64,000 nt of DNA from assembly GCA_902598525.1 (NCBI GenBank), contig CACKBZ010000003.1:62001-126000 (forward strand). The letters are read 5' to 3'. Positions 1-9,373 of the stretch are shown here, one piece after another (position 1 is the stretch's first letter; the number at the start of each line of letters is the position of its first letter). The notes below the pieces were generated by a model. The model was not told where the DNA came from. It did no database searches and saw only the letters and a list, made by a program, of their open reading frames with translations. This DNA is from an uncultured Bacteroidota bacterium (GTDB lineage: Bacteria > Bacteroidota > Bacteroidia > Flavobacteriales > Flavobacteriaceae). The position numbers and the translations under genes were made by a program.

Positions 1-236
1 ATGCTATTAATAACATCTTTGTAAGAAACATTATATCGATTGCCAATTAAAGCTGCAAAAGCTCCGCTAAGTATGAGAATAAATTGACTTGAACCGGCTA
101 AAGGATCTGCATCATAAATAAATACGTTAGCATAAAGGTTAAATGATAACAAGGTTACCAAAAAGATTAGAGGTAAAATTGCAATTTGCAGAGGTAAAAT
201 TCTTCTGTTTTTTTCTTCCAATGTAGATAATATCAT
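1..236 (-). CDS. NhaC-type Na+/H+ antiporter, N-terminal part (cut by window edge)
   Basis: The minus strand opens with ATG at 236 and stays open for 78 codons to the window edge, so the 3' part lies outside. The protein begins with a short charged stretch (EEKNRR), then a hydrophobic segment at about residues 14-33, a D-A-D-P-L-A-G-S-S-Q motif, and a second hydrophobic helix rich in Leu, Ser and Ala. This order matches the start of the NhaC-family sodium/proton antiporters common in marine Flavobacteriia, which are inner-membrane proteins exporting Na+ against H+. The reading frame is closed by a stop just upstream of the ATG, so the start is well placed. It diverges from tilS, leaving about 76 nt for promoters. 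The family call rests on only 78 residues and is therefore moderate. Confidence 0.6.
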   Translation of the reverse strand, partial: MILSTLEEKNRRILPLQIAILPLIFLVTLLSFNLYANVFIYDADPLAGSSQFILILSGAFAALIGNRYNVSYKDVINS

Positions 237-312
237 ACAATTTCAGAATTTTTTTTTAGATGCAAAATATTATTAAGCAGTTATTTGACTAAACTTTAAT
301 TATTTTTACGGA

Positions 313-1242
313 GTGGAACATAAAATTGAAAAAATCTTAAAAGAGAAGATTAAAGCTTTTGAAAAATGTAATTTTTTAATTGCAGTAAGCGGAGGAGTTG
401 ATAGCATGGTTCTTGCAGATCTTTTTCTAAAAAATAATTTAAATTTTTCTATAGCACACTGTAACTTTAAATTAAGATCAAATGAGAGTGATACAGATCA
501 TGATTTTGTAAAAAAGTGGAGTTTAAAGCATAAAATTCATTGTCACAGTAATGAATTTAATACAGTGGAATTTTGTAAAAAGAATAAAATGGGTATTCAG
601 GAGGGGGCAAGAAAACTAAGGTATGATTGGTTTGACGAACTTTTATCTAAGTATGATTTTGATTATTTAGTTACAGCTCACCATTTAGATGACCAAATAG
701 AGACTTATCTTATAAACTCTTCAAGAGGATCAGGAATTAAAGGATTATTAGGTATTGTATCAAGCACAAAAAAAATTTTTAGGCCACTACTTGATGTTTT
801 AAAAATTGATATTTTGAACTATGCAAAATTTAATTCTGTAGAGTATAGAGAAGATTCATCAAATTCTAGTGATGATTATCAAAGGAATATGATAAGAAAC
901 TCTATTCTTCCAAGATTTAAGGAATTTGATGATAATGTTATGTTAAAGTTCAAAACAACAATCAATAACCTACACTCAACTAAGATATTTGTAGATAATA
1001 TAATAGAGGATACAAAAAATGAGCTCTTTAAAATTGATTCAAAATCAATAAAAGTTAATATTGAAATGCTTATGCAAAAGAAACCGTTAGAGTTTTATGT
1101 ACACAATCTATTTTATGAATTTGGCTTTAACTATAAAGAAGTTATTAAAATATTTAATTCAGATTCAGGTAAACTCATTTTGTCAACCACCCACAGTATG
1201 ACAAAGCTAAAAGGTGATTTAATAATCAAGAAAAATGACTAG
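313..1242 (+). CDS. tilS: tRNA(Ile)-lysidine synthase, short form
   Basis: TilS ligates lysine to C34 of tRNA-Ile(CAU) using ATP, which converts its decoding from AUG to AUA. The PP-loop ATP-binding motif SGGVDS lies at residues 26-31, followed by the family's HCNFKLR and ARKLRYDWF segments and AHHLDDQIETYL near residue 120. The start is GTG at 313, with an in-frame stop upstream at 286-288 and no in-frame ATG nearby. The 309-residue length is well short of the roughly 430 usual in Bacteroidetes, and the C-terminal domain is absent. The next gene begins 8 nt before this stop and carries an intact signal peptide, so the shortening does not look like a frameshift. A short form is known from Aquifex. 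Confidence 0.93.
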   Translation: MEHKIEKILKEKIKAFEKCNFLIAVSGGVDSMVLADLFLKNNLNFSIAHCNFKLRSNESDTDHDFVKKWSLKHKIHCHSNEFNTVEFCKKNKMGIQEGARKLRYDWFDELLSKYDFDYLVTAHHLDDQIETYLINSSRGSGIKGLLGIVSSTKKIFRPLLDVLKIDILNYAKFNSVEYREDSSNSSDDYQRNMIRNSILPRFKEFDDNVMLKFKTTINNLHSTKIFVDNIIEDTKNELFKIDSKSIKVNIEMLMQKKPLEFYVHNLFYEFGFNYKEVIKIFNSDSGKLILSTTHSMTKLKGDLIIKKND

Positions 1243-3163
1243 AAATATACTCTTTAGCTTTATATCAATTTTCTCTTTAAACGCTCAGGATATTGAACCG
1301 GTTAAGTGGGATTATGATGTAAATAAAATTAATGATAATGAATATAATATCTCTTTTAGTGCATCAATATTAAATGGATGGAAATTATATTCTCAATTTT
1401 CTCCTGATGAAGGTGCTCTACCAACTTCATTTAGCTTCATTAATAATATTTCTAAATTTGAAGCAGACGAATTATTCAATGAGGATAATTACATAGTTGG
1501 CTTTGATAATGTCTTTAAAATGGACCTATATTATTATGAAAATGAAGCCAATTTCAATCAAAATGTAAAGTTATTAGATAAAGATTTAAATCAAATTAAA
1601 GTCGAAATTGATTATTCATCATGTGATGATGAACTATGTATCTTCAGAAATGAAACTTTTAACGTAGTTCTTGATAATAGTATTAAGACTACTGAGTCTG
1701 AAAATGTGACCTTAGAGGATATAAGGAAGTACAATGCACTTGAACTTGATTTAGACAAATCGAATTATGATTCTGTAAACTTTATTGAAAAATCAAATTA
1801 TTTTGAAATATTCATATTTGGTTTAATTGCGGGCTTTTTAGCATTATTGACACCTTGTGTATTCCCTATGATACCATTAACTGTATCTTATTTTATTGAT
1901 GAATCCAAACTTAAATATAGTGGGGCAATCTCAGCATCACTTTATGGTGGATTCATAATTCTAATTTATATTTTATTAAGTATTCCTTTTCATGTTTTTG
2001 ATAGTTTAAATCCAAACATATTAAATACAATATCTACAAATGTCTATGTAAATATTACATTCTTTATTGTATTCGTTTTATTTGCAATTTCATTTTTTGG
2101 ATATTTTGATATAGTCATTCCAAGTAATATTATATCTGGTTCCGAGAAGAAATCAGAAAAAGGTGGAGTTATTGGAATTTTTTTCATGTCACTTACACTG
2201 GCTCTAGTCTCATTCTCATGTACTGGACCAATCTTAGGATCTTTATTAGCTGGTTCACTGTCATCTGCTCAATCTGGTGCGATGCAACTTACATATGGTA
2301 TGTTTGGGTTTGGAGTTGCACTTGCATTACCTTTTACTTTACTCGCTTTTTATCCAAAATATTTATCTCTAATTCCAAAATCAGGTATTTGGCTAAAGAA
2401 CTTAAAAGTTTGTCTTGGTTTTATTGAACTTGCTCTAGCCTTTAAATTTCTTTCAAACGCAGACCTAGTTGAGGGTTGGGGTATTTTAAAGCGTGAAACG
2501 TTTATCATAATCTGGGTTATAATCTTTCTATCTATGTCACTCTATCTATTTGGATCTTATTTTGGTAAATTAAAGTTTAATTATAAAAGCATCTCAGGAT
2601 GGTTGTTTTTGTTGTTTTCAATCTTCTTACTAAGTGGGTTATATGATAGTAAAAATGTTAGACTCTTAAGTGGTATTCTTCCACCTGAGTTTTATTCTAT
2701 TGAAGAAAAACAGAGCGAATGTCCTCTTGGGCTAAATTGTTTTAAAAATTATGATGAAGGAAAAGAGTATGCTGTTAAGAATGATAAAATTATGTTATTG
2801 GACTTTACAGGTTGGGCTTGTGCCAACTGTAGACGAATGGAGGAAAATGTATGGTCAAAGCCTAAAATATACGACTTGTTAGATAATAATTATGTAATAA
2901 TTTCCCTTTACGTAGATGATAGAACTAAGCTTTCAGATATTGAGAAATTTAAATACATTAATAAATCGGGAAAAATTCAATATATAAATAATGTTGGAAG
3001 GAGATGGTCTCTTTTTCAGCAAATAAATTTTAATAATGCTTCTCAACCATACTATGTAGCTATGCTTCCTTCTGGTAAAATTTTATCAGAACCAATTCAG
3101 TTTACATCCGATAAAAAGTTTCAAAATTGGCTTGAAACCTCAATTGAAGAATCTAAGTTATGA
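1235..3163 (+). CDS. dsbD: Protein-disulfide reductase DsbD
   Basis: This inner-membrane protein would pass electrons from cytoplasmic thioredoxin to periplasmic thiols. A signal peptide ends at LNAQ (about residue 18). The periplasmic N-domain carries a CDDELC pair near residue 130. A block of about eight membrane helices runs from about 190 to 475 and contains the two redox motifs TPCVFP and SFSCTGP. The C-terminal thioredoxin domain has a CANC active site in the GWACANCRRME context near residue 530. All three cysteine pairs are present, so the electron relay looks complete. The ATG overlaps the end of tilS by 8 nt, suggesting translational coupling. The 642-residue length is normal for the family in Bacteroidetes. 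Confidence 0.95.
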   Translation: MTRNILFSFISIFSLNAQDIEPVKWDYDVNKINDNEYNISFSASILNGWKLYSQFSPDEGALPTSFSFINNISKFEADELFNEDNYIVGFDNVFKMDLYYYENEANFNQNVKLLDKDLNQIKVEIDYSSCDDELCIFRNETFNVVLDNSIKTTESENVTLEDIRKYNALELDLDKSNYDSVNFIEKSNYFEIFIFGLIAGFLALLTPCVFPMIPLTVSYFIDESKLKYSGAISASLYGGFIILIYILLSIPFHVFDSLNPNILNTISTNVYVNITFFIVFVLFAISFFGYFDIVIPSNIISGSEKKSEKGGVIGIFFMSLTLALVSFSCTGPILGSLLAGSLSSAQSGAMQLTYGMFGFGVALALPFTLLAFYPKYLSLIPKSGIWLKNLKVCLGFIELALAFKFLSNADLVEGWGILKRETFIIIWVIIFLSMSLYLFGSYFGKLKFNYKSISGWLFLLFSIFLLSGLYDSKNVRLLSGILPPEFYSIEEKQSECPLGLNCFKNYDEGKEYAVKNDKIMLLDFTGWACANCRRMEENVWSKPKIYDLLDNNYVIISLYVDDRTKLSDIEKFKYINKSGKIQYINNVGRRWSLFQQINFNNASQPYYVAMLPSGKILSEPIQFTSDKKFQNWLETSIEESKL

Positions 3164-3173
3164 TAAACTAGAC

Positions 3174-3890
3174 TTATCTTTTATAGTATACTTTTTCAAA
3201 AGGAATTCTAAACCTTTCTCCATAAACACCTTCTTCTAGTCTTATGCCACATCCGATTATCATATTAATTTCTGATTTTGAGTTGAGATTTAGAATTTTT
3301 TTTACTTTAAGAGAGTCAAACCCCTCCATAGGGCACGTATCATAACTAAATGCTGCCATACTTATCATAAAATTTTGAGAGGCTAAAGCAGCGCTTTTAT
3401 GAGCAATAACCCTTGAATCAGATCTATTAAGTTGTCTGTACATAACTCTAAAAAATCCAACTATGTGTGCAAATAAGTATTTTGACAGACTAAGGATACC
3501 AAAAAAATCTTTGTAAACGAAAGGAACAACTTTTTTGTAATATCTCTGTGTTAATTTAAATTGCTTATCAGATAGGGAATCTTTTTTTAATTTGAAAAAA
3601 TCTAAATTATCATTTGCTCTATTTTTCCACAAATCTTTTCTTACTACAGTTACAACAATTTGTTTTGCTGTTTTTGCAGCAGGTTGATTAAAACAACACT
3701 CTGAAATTTTGCTTAATAAAGTTTTATCAGTTATGTGATAAAATTCCCATAGTTGAAGATTTGAGCTAGTAGGGGCTAGAGTGGCATTTATTATACACTT
3801 CTTGACAATATTAATATCAAGATCTTTTTTTGGGTTAAATTTTCTTATTGATCTTCTATATTCAATTGCATCAGTGACAGTTTTCTCCAT
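3174..3890 (-). CDS. Nitroreductase family protein
   Basis: This is an FMN-dependent NAD(P)H oxidoreductase of the nitroreductase fold. The N-terminus has the family signature RRSIRKFNPKK, with the basic residues that contact FMN phosphate, followed by the APTSSNLQLWEF segment. A later stretch (SQNFMISMAAFSYDTCPMEG) matches the helix before the second flavin contact region. I place the start at the ATG at 3890. A longer reading frame would begin at TTG 3905 and overlap the upstream gene, whereas 3890 leaves a 1-nt gap after its stop. It is probably cotranscribed with the aldehyde dehydrogenase, and it ends 10 nt from the convergent dsbD stop. The physiological substrate cannot be read from the sequence. 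Confidence 0.85.
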   Translation of the reverse strand: MEKTVTDAIEYRRSIRKFNPKKDLDINIVKKCIINATLAPTSSNLQLWEFYHITDKTLLSKISECCFNQPAAKTAKQIVVTVVRKDLWKNRANDNLDFFKLKKDSLSDKQFKLTQRYYKKVVPFVYKDFFGILSLSKYLFAHIVGFFRVMYRQLNRSDSRVIAHKSAALASQNFMISMAAFSYDTCPMEGFDSLKVKKILNLNSKSEINMIIGCGIRLEEGVYGERFRIPFEKVYYKR

Positions 3891-3891
3891 C

Positions 3892-5271
3892 TTATATTTT
3901 ATCAAGCATTTTTCTTATAAAATTGAAAGATTTTGGATATGGACCATATCTAAAAGGGAGATCTATCATGCTTTTTTTTCTCAATACAGGTTTTAAATGT
4001 GAAAAAGTATCAAAGCTAAATTTACCTCTATATGCTCCCATCCCGCTATCACCAATACCTCCAAATGGAAGATTTGGATTAATATAATGTATTAGAGTAT
4101 CGTTGACTACACATCCCCCAAATTTATTATTTTCTATTAGGTTATCAATAAACGTTTGATTTTTAGAAAAAATATAAAAAGCAAGTGGGGTAGGGTTATT
4201 GTCAATGATATCTTTAATTTCGCTTTCATTCTCGTATGATAAAATTGGAAGGATTGGTCCAAAAATTTCTTCATTCATTATTTCAGAATTCATGTCTGGA
4301 TCAATAATAATTGTTGGTTCAATATACAATCTATCTGAACTAATTTTACCGCCAAACTCAACTTTCTGATTTTTGAGAACATTTTTAATTCTGTTAAGAT
4401 TATCTATATTAATAATTCTACCATAACTTTCAGAGTCTATTGGTGAATTGCCAAAAGTTTTTATAATATTCTCTTTAATAGCTGAAACAAGGTTTGATTT
4501 AATGTGTTGATTAACAACAATATAATCAGGGGCTATGCATGTTTGACCACAATTAACAAATTTTCCTGAAACAATTCTTTTAGCAACTTTGTCAATATTT
4601 ACTCCTGAGTCAACTATACATGGACTTTTTCCTCCAAGTTCTAATGTTATTGGTGTTAAATTTTTTGCAGCTTTTTCTGCAATAATTTTTCCTATTCTTG
4701 TACTACCAGTAAAAAATATATAATTCCATTTTTTATCTAATAAATATTTTGCAACATTTGCATCACCCTCAACAACAGTTGCAATATTCATTGGGAAAAC
4801 AGAATCAATTAATTCTTTGAGAACTCTAGATGTAGATGGAGCAAGTTCAGATGGTTTTATTACAACGGCATTTCCAGCAGCAATAGCACCTATTAAAGGT
4901 GTAAGAGACAACTGGAATGGATAATTCCATGGAGTTATAATCAAAACATTTCCATATGGCTCAGGTATTAAATAATTCTGTGAGGGAAAATTTAAAATTG
5001 ATCCTTTTACTCTTTTCTTTTTTGACCAATTTTTTAGTTTTCTTATGAATAATTTAATTTCTTTTTTAACTAGAAGTATTTCAGTTAAGAAAGATTCAAA
5101 TTCATGTTTGTTCAAATCTTCTTTCAGTGCTCTATAAATCTTTGATTCATTATGCTTGATAGCAAGCAATAATGAGTTTAAGATATTAACTCTATTACTG
5201 ATAGAATTAGAATTTTCTTTAACAAATTTTACTTGAGACTCAATTACTGTATCAAGATCTTTATAATCCAT
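3892..5271 (-). CDS. NAD(P)-dependent aldehyde dehydrogenase, ALDH3-like
   Basis: The protein oxidises aldehydes to carboxylates with NAD(P)+. The characteristic parts are the cofactor motif FTGSTRIGK, the general-base region ELGGKSPCIV, the catalytic cysteine in NCGQTCIAPDY (about residue 243), and the late motif EEIFGPILP. The C-terminal NDTLIHYINPNLPFGGIGDSG matches the class 3 (fatty or aromatic aldehyde) branch rather than the betaine-aldehyde branch. The 459-residue length fits that class. A hydrophobic or amphipathic tail follows the catalytic domain, as in some membrane-associated ALDH3 members. It leads a two-gene unit with the nitroreductase. A role in lipid or aromatic aldehyde detoxification is inferred from family only. 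Confidence 0.9.
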   Translation of the reverse strand: MDYKDLDTVIESQVKFVKENSNSISNRVNILNSLLLAIKHNESKIYRALKEDLNKHEFESFLTEILLVKKEIKLFIRKLKNWSKKKRVKGSILNFPSQNYLIPEPYGNVLIITPWNYPFQLSLTPLIGAIAAGNAVVIKPSELAPSTSRVLKELIDSVFPMNIATVVEGDANVAKYLLDKKWNYIFFTGSTRIGKIIAEKAAKNLTPITLELGGKSPCIVDSGVNIDKVAKRIVSGKFVNCGQTCIAPDYIVVNQHIKSNLVSAIKENIIKTFGNSPIDSESYGRIINIDNLNRIKNVLKNQKVEFGGKISSDRLYIEPTIIIDPDMNSEIMNEEIFGPILPILSYENESEIKDIIDNNPTPLAFYIFSKNQTFIDNLIENNKFGGCVVNDTLIHYINPNLPFGGIGDSGMGAYRGKFSFDTFSHLKPVLRKKSMIDLPFRYGPYPKSFNFIRKMLDKI

Positions 5272-5279
5272 AATTATTT

Positions 5280-5287
5280 CAAATCTA
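5280..5287 (-). promoter_or_regulatory. Possible -7 box for the aldehyde dehydrogenase gene
   Basis: On the minus strand this reads TAGATTTG, a perfect match to the Bacteroidetes -7 consensus TAnnTTTG. It sits only 8 nt from the ATG at 5271, so transcription would start almost at the start codon. No TTTG lies at the expected upstream distance, so confidence is low in this very AT-rich gap. Confidence 0.3.
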
Positions 5288-5379
5288 ATTATTTAAAATC
5301 AATATTATAATTTATAATTTGGGTATACGAAAATTTTCATTATAAAACATTGATATTAAGATAGTTATTATTGATTATT

Positions 5380-5387
5380 TATTTTTG
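5380..5387 (+). promoter_or_regulatory. Possible -7 box for the ilv operon
   Basis: The sequence TATTTTTG fits TAnnTTTG and lies 72 nt before the preferred ilvD start. No TTTG is present 18-21 nt upstream. The 158-nt gap between the divergent aldehyde dehydrogenase and ilvD genes holds no other recognisable element, and I found no terminator-like hairpin that would support attenuation. Confidence 0.35.
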
Positions 5388-5459
5388 AATATAATTTAAG
5401 ATAATAATTGTACTAAAAAACATCATTCTATGGTGATAATTTTAAATGTTTTTAAGAAT

Positions 5460-7133
5460 ATGTACAATAAATATAGCAGATTAGTAACAAAGGATGATTC
5501 ACAACCAGCTGCTCAAGCTATGCTTCATGCTATTGGCTTAAATGATGAAGATTTTGATAAACCTTTTATTGGAATTGCAAGTACGGGTTACGAAGGAAAT
5601 CCATGTAATATGCACCTTAATGATTTATCATTAAAAATTAAGGATAGTATTACTGCTTCAAATTATGTTGGATTAATTTTTAATACTATTGGTGTTAGTG
5701 ATGGAATTTCTATGGGAACTTTTGGAATGAGATATTCACTCCCCTCTAGAGATATTATTGCAGATTCAATGGAAACTGTTGTTCAAGCAATGTCATACGA
5801 TGGCTTAATCACTGTTGTTGGATGTGATAAAAATATGCCTGGAGCCTTAATGGCTATGTTAAGGCTTGATAGACCAAGTATTCTAGTTTATGGAGGAACA
5901 ATTGACTCTGGATGTTATAATAATAAAGAGTTGGACGTTGTCTCAGCATTTGAAGCATGGGGAGAGAAAGTTTCTGGAAAAATAGACGAGAGCGAGTATA
6001 AAAATGTAATAAAAAATGCTTGCCCAGGTGCTGGAGCCTGTGGAGGTATGTATACTGCAAATACCATGGCTTCTGCTATTGAAGCCTTAGGCATGTCACT
6101 TCCTTATAACTCATCTAATCCTGCAATAAGTAATGAAAAAATAAATGAATGTAGCGAGATAGGTAAATCAATTAAAAATCTGGTTGAGAATGATATTAAA
6201 CCTTCTGATATTGTTACAAAGAAATCTCTTGAAAATGCTTTAAGATTAGTTACTGTTCTCGGGGGATCAACTAATGCAGTACTTCATTTTCTAGCAATAT
6301 CTAGAGCAGCAAACATAGACTTATCAATTGATTATTTTCAAGAAATAAGTGATTCAACTCCTTATTTAGCAAATCTCAAACCTAGCGGTAAATATCTAAT
6401 GAAAGACCTACATAAAATAGGTGGTGTTCCTTATGTATTAAAGTATATGCTTGAAAATAAAATGCTTCATGGGGATTGCCTTACTGTGACAGGGAATACA
6501 TTAGAAGAAAATTTATCAAAAATTGAGTCTTTTGATACAAGTTCAAATGATCTTATTTTTCCAATTTCAAACCCAATAAAAAATACTGGTCACATTCAGA
6601 TCTTAAAGGGAAATCTAGCTGAAGAGGGTTGTGTTGCAAAAATAACAGGCAAAGAGGGTTTAACATTTTCAGGTCCAGCTAAGGTTTTTAATAGTGAGTT
6701 TGAATGTCTTTCTGCTATTAAGAATTCCGAGGTGTTAAAGGGGGATGTTGTAGTCATAAGGTATGAAGGGCCTAAAGGAGGTCCTGGAATGCCTGAGATG
6801 TTAAAACCTACATCAGCTATAATGGGTGCTGGATTAGGTAAAGAAGTCGCTCTAATTACTGATGGTAGATTCTCTGGAGGAACTCATGGGTTTGTGGTTG
6901 GTCACATTGTACCAGAGGCATTTGAGGGTGGAACAATTGCAATAGTAGAAAATGGAGATATAATTACTATTGATTCAGAAAAAAATAAGATTTTTGTTGA
7001 TATTTCTGATAAAGAAATTATGAGGAGAAAAGAAAAATGGAATCAACCAGATTTAAAAATTAAAAAAGGAATTCTTTATAAATATTTAAAATCAGTTTCT
7101 AATGCATCTAATGGATGTGTAACTGATGAATAA
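5460..7133 (+). CDS. ilvD: Dihydroxy-acid dehydratase
   Basis: IlvD dehydrates 2,3-dihydroxy-isovalerate and 2,3-dihydroxy-3-methylvalerate to the 2-oxo acids, the third common step of valine and isoleucine synthesis, using an Fe-S cluster. Visible family motifs are QPAAQAML at the start, the cluster-binding [13 protein letters not shown] and [15 protein letters not shown] regions, GGSTNAVLH, and [13 protein letters not shown] with [10 protein letters not shown] near the end. I choose the ATG at 5460, giving MYNKYSRL and 557 residues, because Flavobacteriia homologues begin NKYS. An upstream in-frame ATG at 5430 would add the residues [10 protein letters not shown]. It is the first gene of ilvD-ilvB-ilvN-ilvC-ilvA, with 5 nt to ilvB. 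Confidence 0.95.
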   Translation: MYNKYSRLVTKDDSQPAAQAMLHAIGLNDEDFDKPFIGIASTGYEGNPCNMHLNDLSLKIKDSITASNYVGLIFNTIGVSDGISMGTFGMRYSLPSRDIIADSMETVVQAMSYDGLITVVGCDKNMPGALMAMLRLDRPSILVYGGTIDSGCYNNKELDVVSAFEAWGEKVSGKIDESEYKNVIKNACPGAGACGGMYTANTMASAIEALGMSLPYNSSNPAISNEKINECSEIGKSIKNLVENDIKPSDIVTKKSLENALRLVTVLGGSTNAVLHFLAISRAANIDLSIDYFQEISDSTPYLANLKPSGKYLMKDLHKIGGVPYVLKYMLENKMLHGDCLTVTGNTLEENLSKIESFDTSSNDLIFPISNPIKNTGHIQILKGNLAEEGCVAKITGKEGLTFSGPAKVFNSEFECLSAIKNSEVLKGDVVVIRYEGPKGGPGMPEMLKPTSAIMGAGLGKEVALITDGRFSGGTHGFVVGHIVPEAFEGGTIAIVENGDIITIDSEKNKIFVDISDKEIMRRKEKWNQPDLKIKKGILYKYLKSVSNASNGCVTDE

Positions 7134-7138
7134 TTATT

Positions 7139-8833
7139 ATGAAAAATAAAAAAATTAGTGGTGCTGAAGCTGTAATCCATTGTTTATTAAATGAGGGAGT
7201 AGATCTTGTATGGGGATATCCAGGAGGCGCAATAATGCCTGTATACGATGAATTCTATAAATTCCAAGATAAGTTAAAACATGTACTTGCAAGACATGAG
7301 CAAGGTGCTATTCATGCAGCTCAAGGATATGCAAGATCTTCTGGTAGAGTTGGAGTTGCAATTGCAACCTCTGGTCCAGGTGCAACTAATCTTGTTACTG
7401 GTATTGCAGATGCTCAAATAGATTCAACACCAGTTGTTTGTATTACTGGACAAGTACCATCACATCTTTTAGGCTCTGATGCTTTTCAAGAAACTGACAT
7501 TATTGGGATCTCAATGCCCGTTACTAAATGGAATTATCAGATAACTAAACCATCAGAAATACCTGAGATCTTTGCAAAAGCTTTTTACATTGCAAAATCT
7601 GGAAGACCAGGTCCTGTATTGATTGATATAACAAAAGATGCACAATTTGAGTTTTGTGAATATGCTTATAAAAAATGTGACGGAATTAGAAGTTACTTCC
7701 CATATCCTGTGATAAATAATGACTCAGTAGATAGTGCGGTAGCACTTATTAATAAAGCTAAAAAGCCATTTATTGTTTGGGGTCAGGGTGTAATCTTAGG
7801 AAAAGCGGAAGAAGAATTTAAAAATTTTGTTGAAAAAAGTGGAATTCCTGCAGCATGGACAATTCTTGGTTTATCTGCTTTACCAACCTCACACGAATTA
7901 AATGTTGGTATGGTAGGTATGCATGGAAATTATGGTCCAAACATTCTGACAAATAAATGTGATCTTTTAATTGCGATTGGAATGAGATTTGATGATCGTG
8001 TTACAGGTAATCCAAGTACATATGCATCTCAGGCTAAAATTATCCATCTTGAAATTGATCCTGCAGAGGTTGATAAGAATATAAAAGTTGATGTTCCGGT
8101 AATTGGTAACTGTAAGGAATCTCTTAAGATGATTACTGATAAAATTGATAAAAGATCTCACAAAAAATGGATTTCAAAATTTGATGATTTAATGAAAATT
8201 GAGTTTGATAAGGTAATTAAATCTGATTTAAGTCCAAACAAAAAAGGATTAACCATGGGAGAGTCAATTATTGCTATAAATGAGTATACAAAAGGAGATG
8301 CAATAATTGTTACTGATGTTGGACAACATCAGATGGTTGCATGTAGATATGCAAATTTTATCAGATCAAAGAGTAATATTACATCGGGTGGTCTTGGGAC
8401 TATGGGATTTGCTCTACCTGCTGCAATGGGAGCTAAGATGGGGGCTATGGATAGAGAAGTTGTTGCAGTAATTGGTGATGGTGGTTATCAAATGACTATC
8501 CAGGAGCTTGGAACAATTTTCCAACTTCAAATTCCTGTTAAAATTGTCATCTTAAATAATGATTTTCTGGGAATGGTTAGGCAATGGCAACAACTATTTT
8601 TTGACAAAAGGTATGCATCTACAGAAATGATAAATCCTGATTTTGTCGCTATTGCTAAGGGTTACTATATTGATTCTGATAGAGTAGAGAAAAGAAAAGA
8701 TTTAAAATCTGCTGTTAAAAAGATGATTAGTTCAAAAAAACCATATGTTCTTGAAATTTGTGTGGAGAAAGAAGATAATGTATTCCCAATGATTCCCTCT
8801 GGAGCCTCTGTATCAGATATTAGACTTGATTAA
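7139..8833 (+). CDS. ilvB: Acetolactate synthase, large (catalytic) subunit
   Basis: This thiamine-diphosphate enzyme condenses pyruvate with pyruvate or 2-oxobutyrate to form the acetohydroxy acids for valine, leucine and isoleucine. The N-terminal PYR domain contains GYPGGAIMPVYDE and the catalytic glutamate in LARHEQGAIHAA (about residue 53). The central domain follows, and the C-terminal PP domain has the ThDP-Mg motif starting GDGGYQMTIQEL and ending at the NNDFLGMVRQWQ region. The 564-residue length is typical. Only 2 nt separate it from the regulatory subunit gene, so coupled synthesis of the two subunits is likely. Confidence 0.96.
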   Translation: MKNKKISGAEAVIHCLLNEGVDLVWGYPGGAIMPVYDEFYKFQDKLKHVLARHEQGAIHAAQGYARSSGRVGVAIATSGPGATNLVTGIADAQIDSTPVVCITGQVPSHLLGSDAFQETDIIGISMPVTKWNYQITKPSEIPEIFAKAFYIAKSGRPGPVLIDITKDAQFEFCEYAYKKCDGIRSYFPYPVINNDSVDSAVALINKAKKPFIVWGQGVILGKAEEEFKNFVEKSGIPAAWTILGLSALPTSHELNVGMVGMHGNYGPNILTNKCDLLIAIGMRFDDRVTGNPSTYASQAKIIHLEIDPAEVDKNIKVDVPVIGNCKESLKMITDKIDKRSHKKWISKFDDLMKIEFDKVIKSDLSPNKKGLTMGESIIAINEYTKGDAIIVTDVGQHQMVACRYANFIRSKSNITSGGLGTMGFALPAAMGAKMGAMDREVVAVIGDGGYQMTIQELGTIFQLQIPVKIVILNNDFLGMVRQWQQLFFDKRYASTEMINPDFVAIAKGYYIDSDRVEKRKDLKSAVKKMISSKKPYVLEICVEKEDNVFPMIPSGASVSDIRLD

Positions 8834-8835
8834 AA

Positions 8836-9369
8836 ATGGAAAAAAGAAAAAATTTTACTGTTTCTGTTTATACTGAAAATAATGTTGGACTTCTTCATAG
8901 AATTTCAGCAATTTTTCTGAAGAGACATATAAACATAGAAAGTTTTACAACATCAGAATCTGAAATAAAAAATGTATATCGATTTATTATAGTTGTGAAA
9001 ATGACAAAATCTGGTATTGAAAGGGTAATCAAGCAAATTGAGAAACAAGTTGAAGTAATAAAAGCTTTTTATCACAGAGATGATGAAACAATATTTCAAG
9101 AATCTGCTCTATACAAAATGAAGTCGTCTTCATTGTTTGAGGAGAGACACATACAAAATATTATTAAAGATTCAAATGCAAGAATTGTAACTGTTAACCC
9201 AGAATTTTTTGTGATTGAAAAAACTGGATTTAGAGATGACACTGAAAAGCTGTATAAGGACCTTGCGCCTTTTGGTCTTCTTCAATTTACTAGATCTGGA
9301 AGAATTGCAGTGAGTAAAGAAAAGATGGGAATCTCAGAAATTTTAAATACTTTTAAAAACCAAAATTAA
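8836..9369 (+). CDS. ilvN: Acetolactate synthase, small (regulatory) subunit
   Basis: The small subunit activates IlvB and makes it sensitive to feedback by valine. An N-terminal ACT domain is visible ([20 protein letters not shown], about residues 10-30, and the [11 protein letters not shown] turn), followed by the second domain with the [15 protein letters not shown] stretch. The 177-residue length matches IlvN/IlvH proteins of Bacteroidetes. It sits between ilvB (2-nt gap) and ilvC (4-nt gap), confirming its place in the operon. Whether valine inhibition is retained cannot be judged by eye. Confidence 0.93.
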   Translation: MEKRKNFTVSVYTENNVGLLHRISAIFLKRHINIESFTTSESEIKNVYRFIIVVKMTKSGIERVIKQIEKQVEVIKAFYHRDDETIFQESALYKMKSSSLFEERHIQNIIKDSNARIVTVNPEFFVIEKTGFRDDTEKLYKDLAPFGLLQFTRSGRIAVSKEKMGISEILNTFKNQN

Positions 9370-9373
9370 AAAA

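Noticed and set aside
1200-1300. A frameshift as the cause of the short TilS
   Set aside because: The sequence after the tilS stop belongs to dsbD in another frame, with its own signal peptide, and no TilS-like residues appear in any frame there.
5430-5460. In-frame [10 protein letters not shown] upstream of ilvD, resembling a branched-chain leader peptide for attenuation
   Set aside because: It has no stop of its own, simply continues into ilvD, and no alternative or terminator hairpin is visible nearby; chance in AT-rich DNA is a sufficient explanation.
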